From: Helicobacter magdeburgensis
Lineage (GTDB): Bacteria > Campylobacterota > Campylobacteria > Campylobacterales > Helicobacteraceae
NCBI RefSeq assembly: GCF_000765825.2
Contig: NZ_JRPE02000011.1
Coordinates: forward strand, 1-64,000
Length of the DNA stretch: 64,000 bases
Reading direction: 5' to 3'
A program made the translations under genes and the position numbers. A model generated the notes under the pieces. That model was not told where the DNA came from. It worked only from the letters and a program-made list of their open reading frames with translations, and did no database searches. Every line of letters starts with the position of its first letter. Within the stretch, counting starts at the first letter, position 1. This document shows positions 15,910 to 25,012 of the stretch, piece by piece.

Positions 15910-18756
15910 ATGCAACTTCTTAAAACACTTTTTTGTTCTATGAAAATGGTTTTATTACTCATCGCTTTATACGCTACTGCTTGTGGCATTGCAACTTTTA
16001 TTGAAAAGTTTGATGGCACACTTGCGGCACGATTTTGGGTGTATGATGCGTTTTGGTTTGAGATTTTACATCTTTGGCTTACTCTTTGCCTTATTGGCTG
16101 TTTTATCACTTCAAAAGCGTGGCAGAGAAAGAAATACGCTTCACTGCTTTTACACAGCTCATTTATCGTTATCATCATAGGAGCTGGAATCACGCGGTAT
16201 TATGGATTTGAGGGACTTATGAGTTTGCGAGAAGGGGAGAGTGCTAATACTATCACTACAAACACACATTATATCTTTATACAAGTGAAAAATCCCCAAG
16301 GTGAAGTAGAGCATATTAGAATCCCAACTTACATTGATGATAAGATTAACCGCCCCATTAAGCAAACCTTTAGCTTTTTTGATAAACCTTTAGAAATTGC
16401 CACAGGCAGTCTAAGTAGGGAAGATTCTCCTATGGGACGCTATGTTTTACAAGCCAACATAAAGTTTTTAGATAAAGATTTTGAAACGCTTATCCTGCGT
16501 GATGGCGATAGCACCCCTAGTAAAGAAAGCATTACCTTGCTACGCGAAGATGACTATACCATTCTCCTTGCGTGGGGGACAGATGCTATTGCCCTGTCTT
16601 TTTCACTGAAACTTTTAAACTTTGAGCTTGAGCGTTATCCGGGCTCACACTCTCCAGCTTCCTATGCTTCACAAGTAGCAGTGCTTGATGGGGACAAACC
16701 GCCATTCCTATTTAGAATCTTTATGAATAATGTCCTTGATTATGGTGGCTATCGCTTTTTCCAAAGCTCCTATCACCCAGATGAAAAAGGCTCAATTCTA
16801 TCGGTGAATAACGACCCGGGCAAAACGCCCACTTACATAGGCTATACAATGCTTATCCTTGGCGTTTTATGGCTACTTTTTGATAAAAATGGACGCTTTT
16901 TAAGCCTAGGGAGATTCTTAAAAACACAGCAATTTTTATCTATTGCTTTATTTTGTGCCTTTAGCTTTTTTACTTTGCCAACGCACACTTATGCCCTGCC
17001 TAATGCTTCAAATGCCGATGAGATAGCAACACAAGATTCTAGCTTTACTCCCAAACAAGCCCAAAATGAGAATCTACAAGACATTCCTACGATGATACAA
17101 TCACTCAAAAATGCTTCAAGTCTAGCAAAGCAATTTGATAAGATTTTAGTGCAGGATTTTGGCGGACGCACAAAGCCCATTCACACTCTAGCTGATGAAT
17201 ATATCCATAAACTCACGCAAAAAAGCACATTTTTAGATTTAAATCCTACGCAAATTTTCTTAGGTATGATTTTCTATCCACAAGAGTGGCAAACTATCCA
17301 AATGATAGCGACCAAATCGCCTAAGCTTAGGCAGATTCTGGGCGTAGATGAAAATCAAAAATATATCGCCTATGTTGATGTCTTTAGTCCAAAGGGGCAA
17401 TATATCCTCCAAAACTATGTAGAAGCGGCAAATCTTAAAAACCCAGCCTTGCGTGATACATTTGAAAAAGATGTTATCAGTGTAGATGAAAAAATTAACT
17501 ATGCGTTTTTAATCTATACTGGGCAAGTGCTTAGAATATTCCCTGATAGCAAAACCCCAAACAATCAATGGCTCTACCCACTTGAAGCCATTAGCTCGGC
17601 TGTGGCAGAAGGCAATATGCAAAAGGCTAAGACTCTTATGCAGGTGTATAAGGGCTTTGCGGAGGGTATGCAAATGGGGCTAGATTCTAATAATTGGCAA
17701 GAGGCACACAAAGCCCTAGAAGAGATTGATAGAATCCAAAAAGAAAATGGTGGGGCAACGCTCATAAGTGAAACAAAGGTAGATTCTGAAATTTGGCTCA
17801 ATACTTACAATCCCTTTCATCAGCTCACTTATCCCTATTTAATCCTTAGTATTGTGCTATTTTTCATCGTGCTGTATTCTATTATAAAAAATGCTCCACT
17901 CAAACCCCGCACACATAAAATCTTTTATACACTTTTATTCCTGCTTTTTGTCTTGCATACTTGTGGCTTGGCGTTGCGGTGGTATGTGAGCGAACACGCT
18001 CCGTGGAGCAATGCCTATGAATCTATGCTCTATATTGCGTGGGCAGCGATTACTTCTGGAGTGGTGTTTTTTAGGCATTCTAATCTAGCTTTGAGTGCGT
18101 CTAGCTTTATGGCTGGAATCACGCTTTTTGTGGCTCATCTTGGCTTTATGGATCCACAAATTGGCAATCTCGTGCCAGTTTTAAAATCCTATTGGCTTAA
18201 TATCCACGTCTCTGTTATCACGGCAAGTTATGGATTCTTAGGATTATGCTTTATGTTAGGGCTTATTACACTATTTATGTTTGTGCTAAGGAGTGATAAA
18301 TTTACACAGAAAAACAACACCAAAGAACGCATTGATAGCTCTATTTTATCGCTAAGTGCTTTAAATGAAATGGCGATGATATTAGGGCTATTTTTACTCA
18401 CTGTGGGGAACTTCCTAGGGGGTGTTTGGGCAAATGAATCTTGGGGGCGATATTGGGGCTGGGATTCTAAGGAGACTTGGGCATTAATCAGCATTGGCGT
18501 GTATGCGATTATTTTACACTTAAGATTTGTGGTGAAAACAAATCTGCCTTTTGTCTTTGCAAGCGCTTCAGTGGTGGGATTCTTCTCTGTGTTAATGACT
18601 TATTTTGGGGTGAATTTCTATCTTAGTGGAATGCATAGCTATGCTGCTGGAGATCCTGTGCCTGTGCCATTGTGGGTAAAGATTATGGTGATTGGAATCT
18701 TTGTGTTTATCCTTGTAGCAAGTAGAAACAGAAAACTTGAAATGCCAAAGATATAA
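15910..18756 (+). CDS. ccsBA: System II cytochrome c synthase, ResB-CcsA fusion
   Basis: 948-residue inner-membrane protein that exports haem and ligates it to apocytochrome c. The N-terminal ResB part has helices at about 12-32, 55-75 and 80-98, a large periplasmic domain, and a helix near 310-330. The C-terminal CcsA part (from about 625) has eight or so helices and the haem-binding tryptophan-rich WWD-type motif at about 837-857 (WANESWGRYWGWD). Fusion of ResB and CcsA is usual in Helicobacter and Campylobacter. It would mature the petC cytochrome encoded in this window. Confidence 0.95.
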   Translation: MQLLKTLFCSMKMVLLLIALYATACGIATFIEKFDGTLAARFWVYDAFWFEILHLWLTLCLIGCFITSKAWQRKKYASLLLHSSFIVIIIGAGITRYYGFEGLMSLREGESANTITTNTHYIFIQVKNPQGEVEHIRIPTYIDDKINRPIKQTFSFFDKPLEIATGSLSREDSPMGRYVLQANIKFLDKDFETLILRDGDSTPSKESITLLREDDYTILLAWGTDAIALSFSLKLLNFELERYPGSHSPASYASQVAVLDGDKPPFLFRIFMNNVLDYGGYRFFQSSYHPDEKGSILSVNNDPGKTPTYIGYTMLILGVLWLLFDKNGRFLSLGRFLKTQQFLSIALFCAFSFFTLPTHTYALPNASNADEIATQDSSFTPKQAQNENLQDIPTMIQSLKNASSLAKQFDKILVQDFGGRTKPIHTLADEYIHKLTQKSTFLDLNPTQIFLGMIFYPQEWQTIQMIATKSPKLRQILGVDENQKYIAYVDVFSPKGQYILQNYVEAANLKNPALRDTFEKDVISVDEKINYAFLIYTGQVLRIFPDSKTPNNQWLYPLEAISSAVAEGNMQKAKTLMQVYKGFAEGMQMGLDSNNWQEAHKALEEIDRIQKENGGATLISETKVDSEIWLNTYNPFHQLTYPYLILSIVLFFIVLYSIIKNAPLKPRTHKIFYTLLFLLFVLHTCGLALRWYVSEHAPWSNAYESMLYIAWAAITSGVVFFRHSNLALSASSFMAGITLFVAHLGFMDPQIGNLVPVLKSYWLNIHVSVITASYGFLGLCFMLGLITLFMFVLRSDKFTQKNNTKERIDSSILSLSALNEMAMILGLFLLTVGNFLGGVWANESWGRYWGWDSKETWALISIGVYAIILHLRFVVKTNLPFVFASASVVGFFSVLMTYFGVNFYLSGMHSYAAGDPVPVPLWVKIMVIGIFVFILVASRNRKLEMPKI

Positions 18757-18859
18757 ACACGGAGCTTAAAGATTCTGTTTTGGATTATTCACAAAGCAAA
18801 AGCTTACCAAACTCATTGTAGAATCCGCACTTTGCAATTTATGCCTTAAGGAGATGTGT

Positions 18860-20905
18860 ATGAAAAAATTTGTCCTTTGGATTTTGGGGATTATCCTAGC
18901 TTTATTTGTGCTTATTTTTTGCGTGCTTTTCACACCACCGGGCAATGCTTTGCTTAAGCCCATTATTCAAGGGCAGATTGATAAATATGCACCTATCAAA
19001 CTTGATTTAGAAAAGTTCTCGCTTGGAATCTCAAGTGTTGAGCTTAAAATCGCACATAATGATGCTATCATCATCACACTTGGTGGGGATTTTTCACTCT
19101 TTTCTCAAACGCTTGATGTAGCCCTCAAAGTTGATGCACGAGATATTGCCGTGCTAGGTGAGCTTGTAGATACGCCCCTGCAAGGCTCATTTGTGATTAA
19201 TACAACGGCAAAAGGCTCCCTAGAACATCTTGAAGTCAATACTACAAGCGACATTGCAAAGTCTTTTACCGATATTCGCGTTACCTTGCAGGATTTTACA
19301 CCTACAGCCATTTTGGCAAACATTAAAGACGCACAGATTAAAGAGTTTCTTGCAATGGCTGGGATAAAGCCTTATGCGAGTGGCTCACTTAGCCTTGAAG
19401 CGGACATTAAAGGCGATCAAAATATGAACTTTAATGGCAATGCGCTTTTACAAATCGCTCAAGGCTTGGTGGATAGCACACTGATTAAAAAAGATTTTGA
19501 TATAGATGTGCCAAAGACGACTTTTGTAACTACACTTAATGCCCTTTTTGATATGGATAAGCTTAATCACGACTTTAGCTTCAATGGCAATATTGGCAAT
19601 ATCCACTCAAGCGGACAAACGCTCCTTAAAACTCTTAGCACAAATACAAGCTATGCAGTAGATTTGAGCGATTTATCCGCTTTTACGCCGCTTTTTAGTA
19701 TGCCTATACGCGGGAGCTTTAATACAAAGGGCGAAGTGAAAGGTGGAATGGAATCTTTAGAGATTAAAGGCAACTCAAATATCGCAAGTTCAAACACAAG
19801 CTATGAAGCCCTGCTAAAAAACCTAGCCCCAGATACTATTAAAGCACAAGTAAGTAATTTAAAGCTTGATACATTGCTTTGGATGATTTATATGCCACGA
19901 TATGCGGATATGAGATTAAATCTCAATGCGGTTGTAAGTGAGCTTGATAAAGGCTTGAGTTCAAAGACAGATCTTACGCTTACAGGCACAACAAATAATG
20001 CGGTGATGAAAAAGGAATTTGACCTTGATATGCCAAATACGAAATTCAATCTCACTTCAGGCGTGGTGCTAAAACAAGGCATAGGAGAGGCAAACTCAAA
20101 GCTAGATTCAGATATTGCTAATCTTAATCTTGCTAAAACCCAAATCAACCTTAAAGATTCTAGCTTTGTTGTCCCCTATGTTGCCACTATCCCAAATCTT
20201 AAAAAGCTTAAATTCCTTACCGGTATGGAACTCGCAGGGGATTTTAAAGCTCAAGGCACAGCAAAGCTTAAAGACACGCTATATGCGGACTTTAGCACAC
20301 AATCCCTTGGCGGAAGCATTGATGCTAAACTTGATCATAATAAGCTCATAGCCTCGCTCAAAGATGTCAATACGCTCAAGCTTTTTAGTATCGCTCAACT
20401 TAAGCCTGTGTTTAGCTCAAATATGAGTGGGGATTTTAACTATGACACGCTTACAGAAAAAGGCACACTTAAAGCGGTTTTAAGCAATGGTAAGCTTATG
20501 CCAAATGAAATTACACAACTCGCAGAAAAATACCTTAAAACTGATATTACAAAAGAAGCATACGAAGATGCCGGACTTAATGCCACCATTGACAAAAAGC
20601 TTATCACCACAGATATAGGGCTAAAAAGTAATAATACCGCCATTTACGCACAAGGGGCGAGTATTGATACAGAAAAGGGCAAGATTAATGCGGATATAAA
20701 ATTCCAAATCAAAGATAAATATATTTATCTTAAAGCAAGGGACAATCTCGCCTCGCCAAGTCTTAGCATTGATGCGAGTGATTTGATCAAAGCTGAAGCG
20801 AGTAAGGCTCTAAGCAAGGGAGCAGAACAAGCCATAGATAAATATATAAAAGATGATAAGATAAAAGAGGGTGCGGGGAAACTACTCAACAATCTTTTCA
20901 AATAA
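18860..20905 (+). CDS. AsmA/YdbH-like repetitive-strand protein
   Basis: About 681 residues: an N-terminal signal anchor (about 2-24), then a long chain of amphipathic beta-strands with many S/T/N/D turns, and a lysine-rich C-terminal helix ending KLLNNLFK. Two segments repeat the pattern K-K-x-F-D-[IL]-D-[VM]-P-x-T (about 210 and 395). This is the architecture of AsmA-like or TamB/YdbH-like bridge proteins that span the periplasm for lipid transport. No enzymatic motif. The start is ATG 18860; AAGGAG ends six bases before it and abuts the earlier ATG at 18854. It appears monocistronic. Confidence 0.65.
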   Translation: MKKFVLWILGIILALFVLIFCVLFTPPGNALLKPIIQGQIDKYAPIKLDLEKFSLGISSVELKIAHNDAIIITLGGDFSLFSQTLDVALKVDARDIAVLGELVDTPLQGSFVINTTAKGSLEHLEVNTTSDIAKSFTDIRVTLQDFTPTAILANIKDAQIKEFLAMAGIKPYASGSLSLEADIKGDQNMNFNGNALLQIAQGLVDSTLIKKDFDIDVPKTTFVTTLNALFDMDKLNHDFSFNGNIGNIHSSGQTLLKTLSTNTSYAVDLSDLSAFTPLFSMPIRGSFNTKGEVKGGMESLEIKGNSNIASSNTSYEALLKNLAPDTIKAQVSNLKLDTLLWMIYMPRYADMRLNLNAVVSELDKGLSSKTDLTLTGTTNNAVMKKEFDLDMPNTKFNLTSGVVLKQGIGEANSKLDSDIANLNLAKTQINLKDSSFVVPYVATIPNLKKLKFLTGMELAGDFKAQGTAKLKDTLYADFSTQSLGGSIDAKLDHNKLIASLKDVNTLKLFSIAQLKPVFSSNMSGDFNYDTLTEKGTLKAVLSNGKLMPNEITQLAEKYLKTDITKEAYEDAGLNATIDKKLITTDIGLKSNNTAIYAQGASIDTEKGKINADIKFQIKDKYIYLKARDNLASPSLSIDASDLIKAEASKALSKGAEQAIDKYIKDDKIKEGAGKLLNNLFK

Positions 20906-20957
20906 GATTCTAAGGGGGGCAAACTTAAAAGTGATACCCCACAAATGGGACAATAAG

Positions 20958-21059
20958 ATGAAGTATAAGCAATTTTTCAAGGCTTTTATGTTTGCTTTTC
21001 TTATCTCTTTTGCTATAAGTTGTATGTATTTTCTTTTTCAAAAAATACATACCATCTAA
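20958..21059 (+). CDS. Possible 33-residue single-helix membrane peptide
   Basis: A short open frame from ATG 20958 encodes a basic N-terminus (MKYKQFFKAF), one hydrophobic helix (about 10-28) and a short tail. The ribosome site is weak. Upstream lies a G6 run. It could be a real small membrane protein or chance; there is no recognised homologue. Confidence 0.25.
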   Translation: MKYKQFFKAFMFAFLISFAISCMYFLFQKIHTI

Positions 21060-21095
21060 ATGCCAAAAACCGATAAAAGAGCCTAAATAAAATTA

Positions 21096-21111
21096 CGGAA
21101 TATCTTTTGCT
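21096..21111 (+). promoter_or_regulatory. Sigma-54 promoter upstream of flgF
   Basis: GG (21097-21098) and GC (21109-21110) are separated by exactly ten bases in CGGAATATCTTTTGCTTT, matching the -24/-12 pattern of RpoN promoters. The expected transcript start is about 21122, giving a leader of about 24 bases. The rpoN gene itself is at 34211. Confidence 0.75.
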
Positions 21112-21145
21112 TTTTTACTTTAGATTCTCTATAAAAGGCTAAAGT

Positions 21146-21979
21146 ATGCAAAGTGGATATTACAACACCACCGGCGGTATGGTAACGCAATTCAGTAGGC
21201 TTGATCTCATCTCAAATAACCTTGCTAATCTCAACACCACAGGATTCAAACGCGATGATGTGGTTATTGGTGATTATTTGCGATTGTTTGAAACACACAA
21301 AGAACAACTCCCTATTGAAGACCACACACGCAAAGCCGCTAAGTTTCTTAACCGCACGATGAATCGTGTGCCAATTATCAGTGAAGAATATACCGATAGA
21401 AGTGTAGGCAGCCTAGCCCAAACGGACAATCCGCTTGATTTTGCCCTGCAAAGGGATAATGCCTTTTTTGTGATTAAAACGCCTGATGGTATCCGCTACA
21501 CACGCGATGGCAACTTTAATATAGACAATGATGGACACTTAGTCAATAAAGATGGACACCTTGTGCTAAGTCGCGATGGGCTAGATTCACAAGAAGGCAT
21601 TATTATCCCCACAGGAATGCACTTAGAGAGCGACAACAATGGCAATCTCTACTTGCGAAATATCAATAATGATGCTATTGCGGAGCAAATCAACATCGGT
21701 GCGTTGGCCGTTGTGGGCTTTGAAAATCCGCGTTATCTTAAAAAAGTTGGCAAAAATCTTTATGAATATCCACAAGATAGACTAGATGAACGCGATATTA
21801 TGCAAAATAGTGCTATGATTGCACAAGGATTTTTAGAAAAAAGTAATGTCAATGCCGTGCTAGAGATGAGTTCTCTCATAGAGACAAATCGCCTTGTAGA
21901 TATGTATTCTAAAGTAATGAAAAGTCATATGGACGATCTTAATACTGAAGCCATTACAAAACTTGCTGTGCGTGCTTAG
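21146..21979 (+). CDS. flgF: Flagellar rod protein FlgF (FlgG-like)
   Basis: 277-residue axial protein of the flagellar rod. It has the basal-body rod N-terminus with SNNLANLNTTGFKRDD (about 28-43) and the C-terminal helix with MSSLIETNRLVDMYSKVM (about 248-265) that pack in the rod. It is shorter in the middle than hook proteins. It differs from the true FlgG at 39294 and corresponds to the FlgG-like FlgF of H. pylori (HP1092). A sigma-54 promoter precedes it, so it belongs to the middle flagellar class. Confidence 0.88.
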   Translation: MQSGYYNTTGGMVTQFSRLDLISNNLANLNTTGFKRDDVVIGDYLRLFETHKEQLPIEDHTRKAAKFLNRTMNRVPIISEEYTDRSVGSLAQTDNPLDFALQRDNAFFVIKTPDGIRYTRDGNFNIDNDGHLVNKDGHLVLSRDGLDSQEGIIIPTGMHLESDNNGNLYLRNINNDAIAEQINIGALAVVGFENPRYLKKVGKNLYEYPQDRLDERDIMQNSAMIAQGFLEKSNVNAVLEMSSLIETNRLVDMYSKVMKSHMDDLNTEAITKLAVRA

Positions 21980-22017
21980 ATTCTAAAAATATATTTTCAC
22001 ACCACTTAGGAGCATAT

Positions 22018-23703
22018 ATGCCAGATTCTCACGCGTCAAAAGAGCTGCTAAATTGTTTTGAATACATCAAACGCTATCACACTGATATGCTAGATTCTAT
22101 CGCGGTTATGCTTGAGTTTTTTTGGCTGAAACGCTACTCTGCCCCATTTATAGAATCTCTTATCATTCTTGCTAATAAACGCAAGCCTATTTATGAGAGC
22201 TTCTCTCAAGCTCTGCAAGAAGCCTTTGGAGCAGAGCTTTACACCCCTCTTAATCCAAATGCGAATCTTTTAAAGATTCTCAAAGTCATTCACGCACAAA
22301 CCATCACAAATAGCGTTATTGAAGAGTTTTTGCATATCATTACGCAAAAAAAGACAACCCACAAGCTTTTTTCCTACTCTACGCCACTAGAGATTAATGA
22401 ACTGCTTGTAGGAATCTTAGATATTAAAGAGACAGAGAGCGTATATAATCCCTGCTATGGTATGGGGAGCTTGTTTTTTGCCATTTGCAATCACGCCAAA
22501 AATGTAGAACTTTATGGCGAAGAGCTAGAATCTACTTTAGCAAAAATCGCCAAAATTACTTGCAAGATTCTAAGTCTTAGCCCCCAACATCTCGTGCTAA
22601 ATAATATTCTCACAAACGCACAATTTAAACATCATAAGTTTGATAAGATCATTTGCAATCCCCCGCTTGATAGCCACGTAGGCACAAAATTTCTCAAAGA
22701 AGATGAACGCTTTTCTTCTTATGAAACACTCATTAAAACCTACCCAGAATTGCTTTTCCTTATCCATTCTCTCTCGCACCTTAAGGATAAAGGCGTGTTT
22801 ATTCTCCGCACTCAAACCCTGCTTAAGTCCTCGCTTGAAGGGCGTTTGCGTGAAAAGCTTTGTGAAGATAGGCTGATTGAAGCCATAATTGAGCTGCCTA
22901 AAAACATCTTTCCCCACCAAACGCAGGATTTTTCAATCATTGTGCTTTCACAAAATAATGATTCTATTTTGCATATTAATGCCAACACACCACATTTCTA
23001 CCGCAGAGATGGCAAATATAACCGCCTTATCAATCTTAGCTCACTCCTTGCCCTTTATAAGCACAAAGCTACAAGTGAGCATTCCACTCTAACGCCATTA
23101 AAGCAGATTAATCCGCACGATTTAAGCGTGGGATATTATCTGCATAAGCCAAAGCAAGAAGTGGCAGATAGCTTATATCTTAAAGACTTGCAAGTAAGCA
23201 TTTTCCGCGGACAGCGTGTCTATGGTAGTCCAAAAGATGAAAAAATCACCTTTTTTGATTTGGGCGTGGCGGATTTTGCGGAGTTTGGATTTTGCGATGA
23301 GTTTTCCACTCAACGCTTTAAAGGCGATAAAACTAAGATTCAAAAATATGCTTTAAAGCCCTATGACATAGCCATTTCTTTGCGTGGCAATACGCCAAAA
23401 TTCACCATTCTTAGCCCTGAAGCTAAAAGGCACATTATCGTGGCAAATGCAGGCATAGTCGTACTTCGCGCTCCAAGCACGGATATTGCCATAGGGATTT
23501 ATTGCTATCTTTTTTCGCATAAAGGGCAAAAGGCTCTAGGCAACATTTATGAGCGACTTGGCGCACTTAACCCAAATGATTTAGAGAATCTCCCCATTCC
23601 GCGTGATTTCACACAAAATAGTCAAAAGACTTTTACTAAGATTCAAGACTACGCCTTGCAATTAAGAGAGATAGAATCTCAACTTCAAAAGCTAAGGGAC
23701 TAA
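22018..23703 (+). CDS. N6-adenine DNA methylase-like protein with fused specificity domain
   Basis: 561 residues. A helical N-terminal region (about 1-115) resembles HsdM. The SAM-binding motif I reads NPCYGMGS (144-151). The catalytic motif IV reads NPPL (214-217) where HsdM proteins have NPPF or NPPY. From about 370 the sequence resembles an HsdS half: a target-recognition segment, then NPNDLENLPIP and a C-terminal coiled coil. No HsdR or second HsdS is nearby. It may be a single-chain orphan type I-like methylase or an inactive descendant. It starts 38 bases after flgF and ends one base before the hexapeptide gene. Confidence 0.7.
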   Translation: MPDSHASKELLNCFEYIKRYHTDMLDSIAVMLEFFWLKRYSAPFIESLIILANKRKPIYESFSQALQEAFGAELYTPLNPNANLLKILKVIHAQTITNSVIEEFLHIITQKKTTHKLFSYSTPLEINELLVGILDIKETESVYNPCYGMGSLFFAICNHAKNVELYGEELESTLAKIAKITCKILSLSPQHLVLNNILTNAQFKHHKFDKIICNPPLDSHVGTKFLKEDERFSSYETLIKTYPELLFLIHSLSHLKDKGVFILRTQTLLKSSLEGRLREKLCEDRLIEAIIELPKNIFPHQTQDFSIIVLSQNNDSILHINANTPHFYRRDGKYNRLINLSSLLALYKHKATSEHSTLTPLKQINPHDLSVGYYLHKPKQEVADSLYLKDLQVSIFRGQRVYGSPKDEKITFFDLGVADFAEFGFCDEFSTQRFKGDKTKIQKYALKPYDIAISLRGNTPKFTILSPEAKRHIIVANAGIVVLRAPSTDIAIGIYCYLFSHKGQKALGNIYERLGALNPNDLENLPIPRDFTQNSQKTFTKIQDYALQLREIESQLQKLRD

Positions 23704-24195
23704 ATGCAGATTCTACACTCCGGGCTTAAAAATGTAAGCTATGGTAAAAATGTCAAGGTTGTTAGCCCTAGCAATTTGTATGACTGCACACTAGAAGATG
23801 ATGTGTTTGTGGGACCATTTTGTGAGATTCAAAGCCAAGTTAAAATCGGCAGGAGAACGCGGATTCAATCACATAGCTTTATTTGCTCCCTTGTGGAGAT
23901 AGGGCAGGATTGCTTCATAGGACACGGGGTAATGTTTATAAATGATAGATTTACTGAAGGCTTCCCAGCTCAAAGTAAAGATTTGTGGGAAGGCACACGC
24001 ATTGGTAATAATGTCAGCATTGGCTCAAATGCCACAATTTTACCTGTAAATATTTGTGATAATGTGGTGATTGGGGCAGGAGCGGTTGTTACACGCTCTA
24101 TCACACAAAGTGGAATCTATGCGGGCAATCCCGCCTCCTTACTCCGCAAACTCCCACAAGAAAATACAGCAAAAGGACAAAATAATGAATCTTAA
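23704..24195 (+). CDS. Hexapeptide-repeat (left-handed beta-helix) N-acyltransferase
   Basis: 163 residues made of [LIV]-G-x(4) turns throughout (VFVGPFCEI, VEIGQDCFIGHG, TRIGNNVSIGSN, VVIGAGAVV) and ending in the AGNPA motif of the WlbB/acetyltransferase branch. It probably acetylates an amino-sugar nucleotide in the cytoplasm. The loop FINDRFTEGFPAQ matches the WlbB (UDP-diNAcA acetyltransferase) layout. It starts immediately after the methylase stop and overlaps uppS by 11 bases, so methylase-like gene, acyltransferase and uppS are co-transcribed. Confidence 0.8.
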   Translation: MQILHSGLKNVSYGKNVKVVSPSNLYDCTLEDDVFVGPFCEIQSQVKIGRRTRIQSHSFICSLVEIGQDCFIGHGVMFINDRFTEGFPAQSKDLWEGTRIGNNVSIGSNATILPVNICDNVVIGAGAVVTRSITQSGIYAGNPASLLRKLPQENTAKGQNNES

Positions 24196-24898
24196 TAATG
24201 CCCTGCCCCAGCATATCGCCATTATAATGGACGGCAATGGGCGTTGGGCAAAGCAGCAGGGTAAAAAACGCACACAAGGACATAAAGAGGGTGCAAAGGT
24301 TGTGCGGGAAATCACGCAATGGTGTGCCAGCCAAAAGATTCCATTTCTCACACTCTATGCCTTTTCCACAGAGAATTGGAAGCGTCCAAAAATGGAGATA
24401 GACTATCTTATGAAACTTTTAGAAAAATATCTCAAAGAAGAAAGGGCAACTTATATCAAAAATAACATTAGATTTCGTGTCATTGGCGACATTGACGCCT
24501 TTAGCACGCCACTTAAAAATGCCATTTTTGAGTTGGAGCATTTAACGCAAAATCATACAAATTTAACGCAGATTCTAGCTCTAAATTATGGCTCACATAA
24601 TGAAATTGCCCGCACTTTTCTTAAACTTGCTAACTCCCAAGCTCAAAGGCTAAGTAAGCTTACCGCACAGGAAGTTATAGAGCTTATCAATGCCAACCTT
24701 GATACCGCCACACTCCCTAATGTAGATATGCTTATCCGCACCGGCGGGGAAAAAAGAATCTCAAACTTTTTACTTTGGCAGGCAAGTTACGCCGAGCTAT
24801 TTTTCACACCCACACTTTGGCCAGATTTTACTGCTAATGAGCTAGATTCTCTTTTAAGCGAGTTTAGCCAACGACAAAGGCGTTTTGGCGGATTGTAA
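24185..24898 (+). CDS. uppS: Undecaprenyl pyrophosphate synthase
   Basis: 237-residue cis-prenyltransferase that makes the C55 carrier lipid for peptidoglycan and surface glycans. The catalytic IMDGNGRWA (about 13-21), the YAFSTENWKRP loop and the C-terminal LIRTGGEKRISNFLLWQ are all present. The start is ATG 24185, which follows AAAAGGAC; reading further upstream gives residues foreign to the family. It overlaps the acyltransferase end by 11 bases. Confidence 0.95.
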   Translation: MNLNNALPQHIAIIMDGNGRWAKQQGKKRTQGHKEGAKVVREITQWCASQKIPFLTLYAFSTENWKRPKMEIDYLMKLLEKYLKEERATYIKNNIRFRVIGDIDAFSTPLKNAIFELEHLTQNHTNLTQILALNYGSHNEIARTFLKLANSQAQRLSKLTAQEVIELINANLDTATLPNVDMLIRTGGEKRISNFLLWQASYAELFFTPTLWPDFTANELDSLLSEFSQRQRRFGGL

Positions 24899-25012
24899 GT
24901 GGATTATAAAGATTCTAAAAGAAAAACTCAAAAATCGTAAAACTTTATGCTTTATTTGTAAAAAAGTGCTAAAAATTGCTTTTTACATTGATATTCTCCC
25001 AAAGGATCTCCT

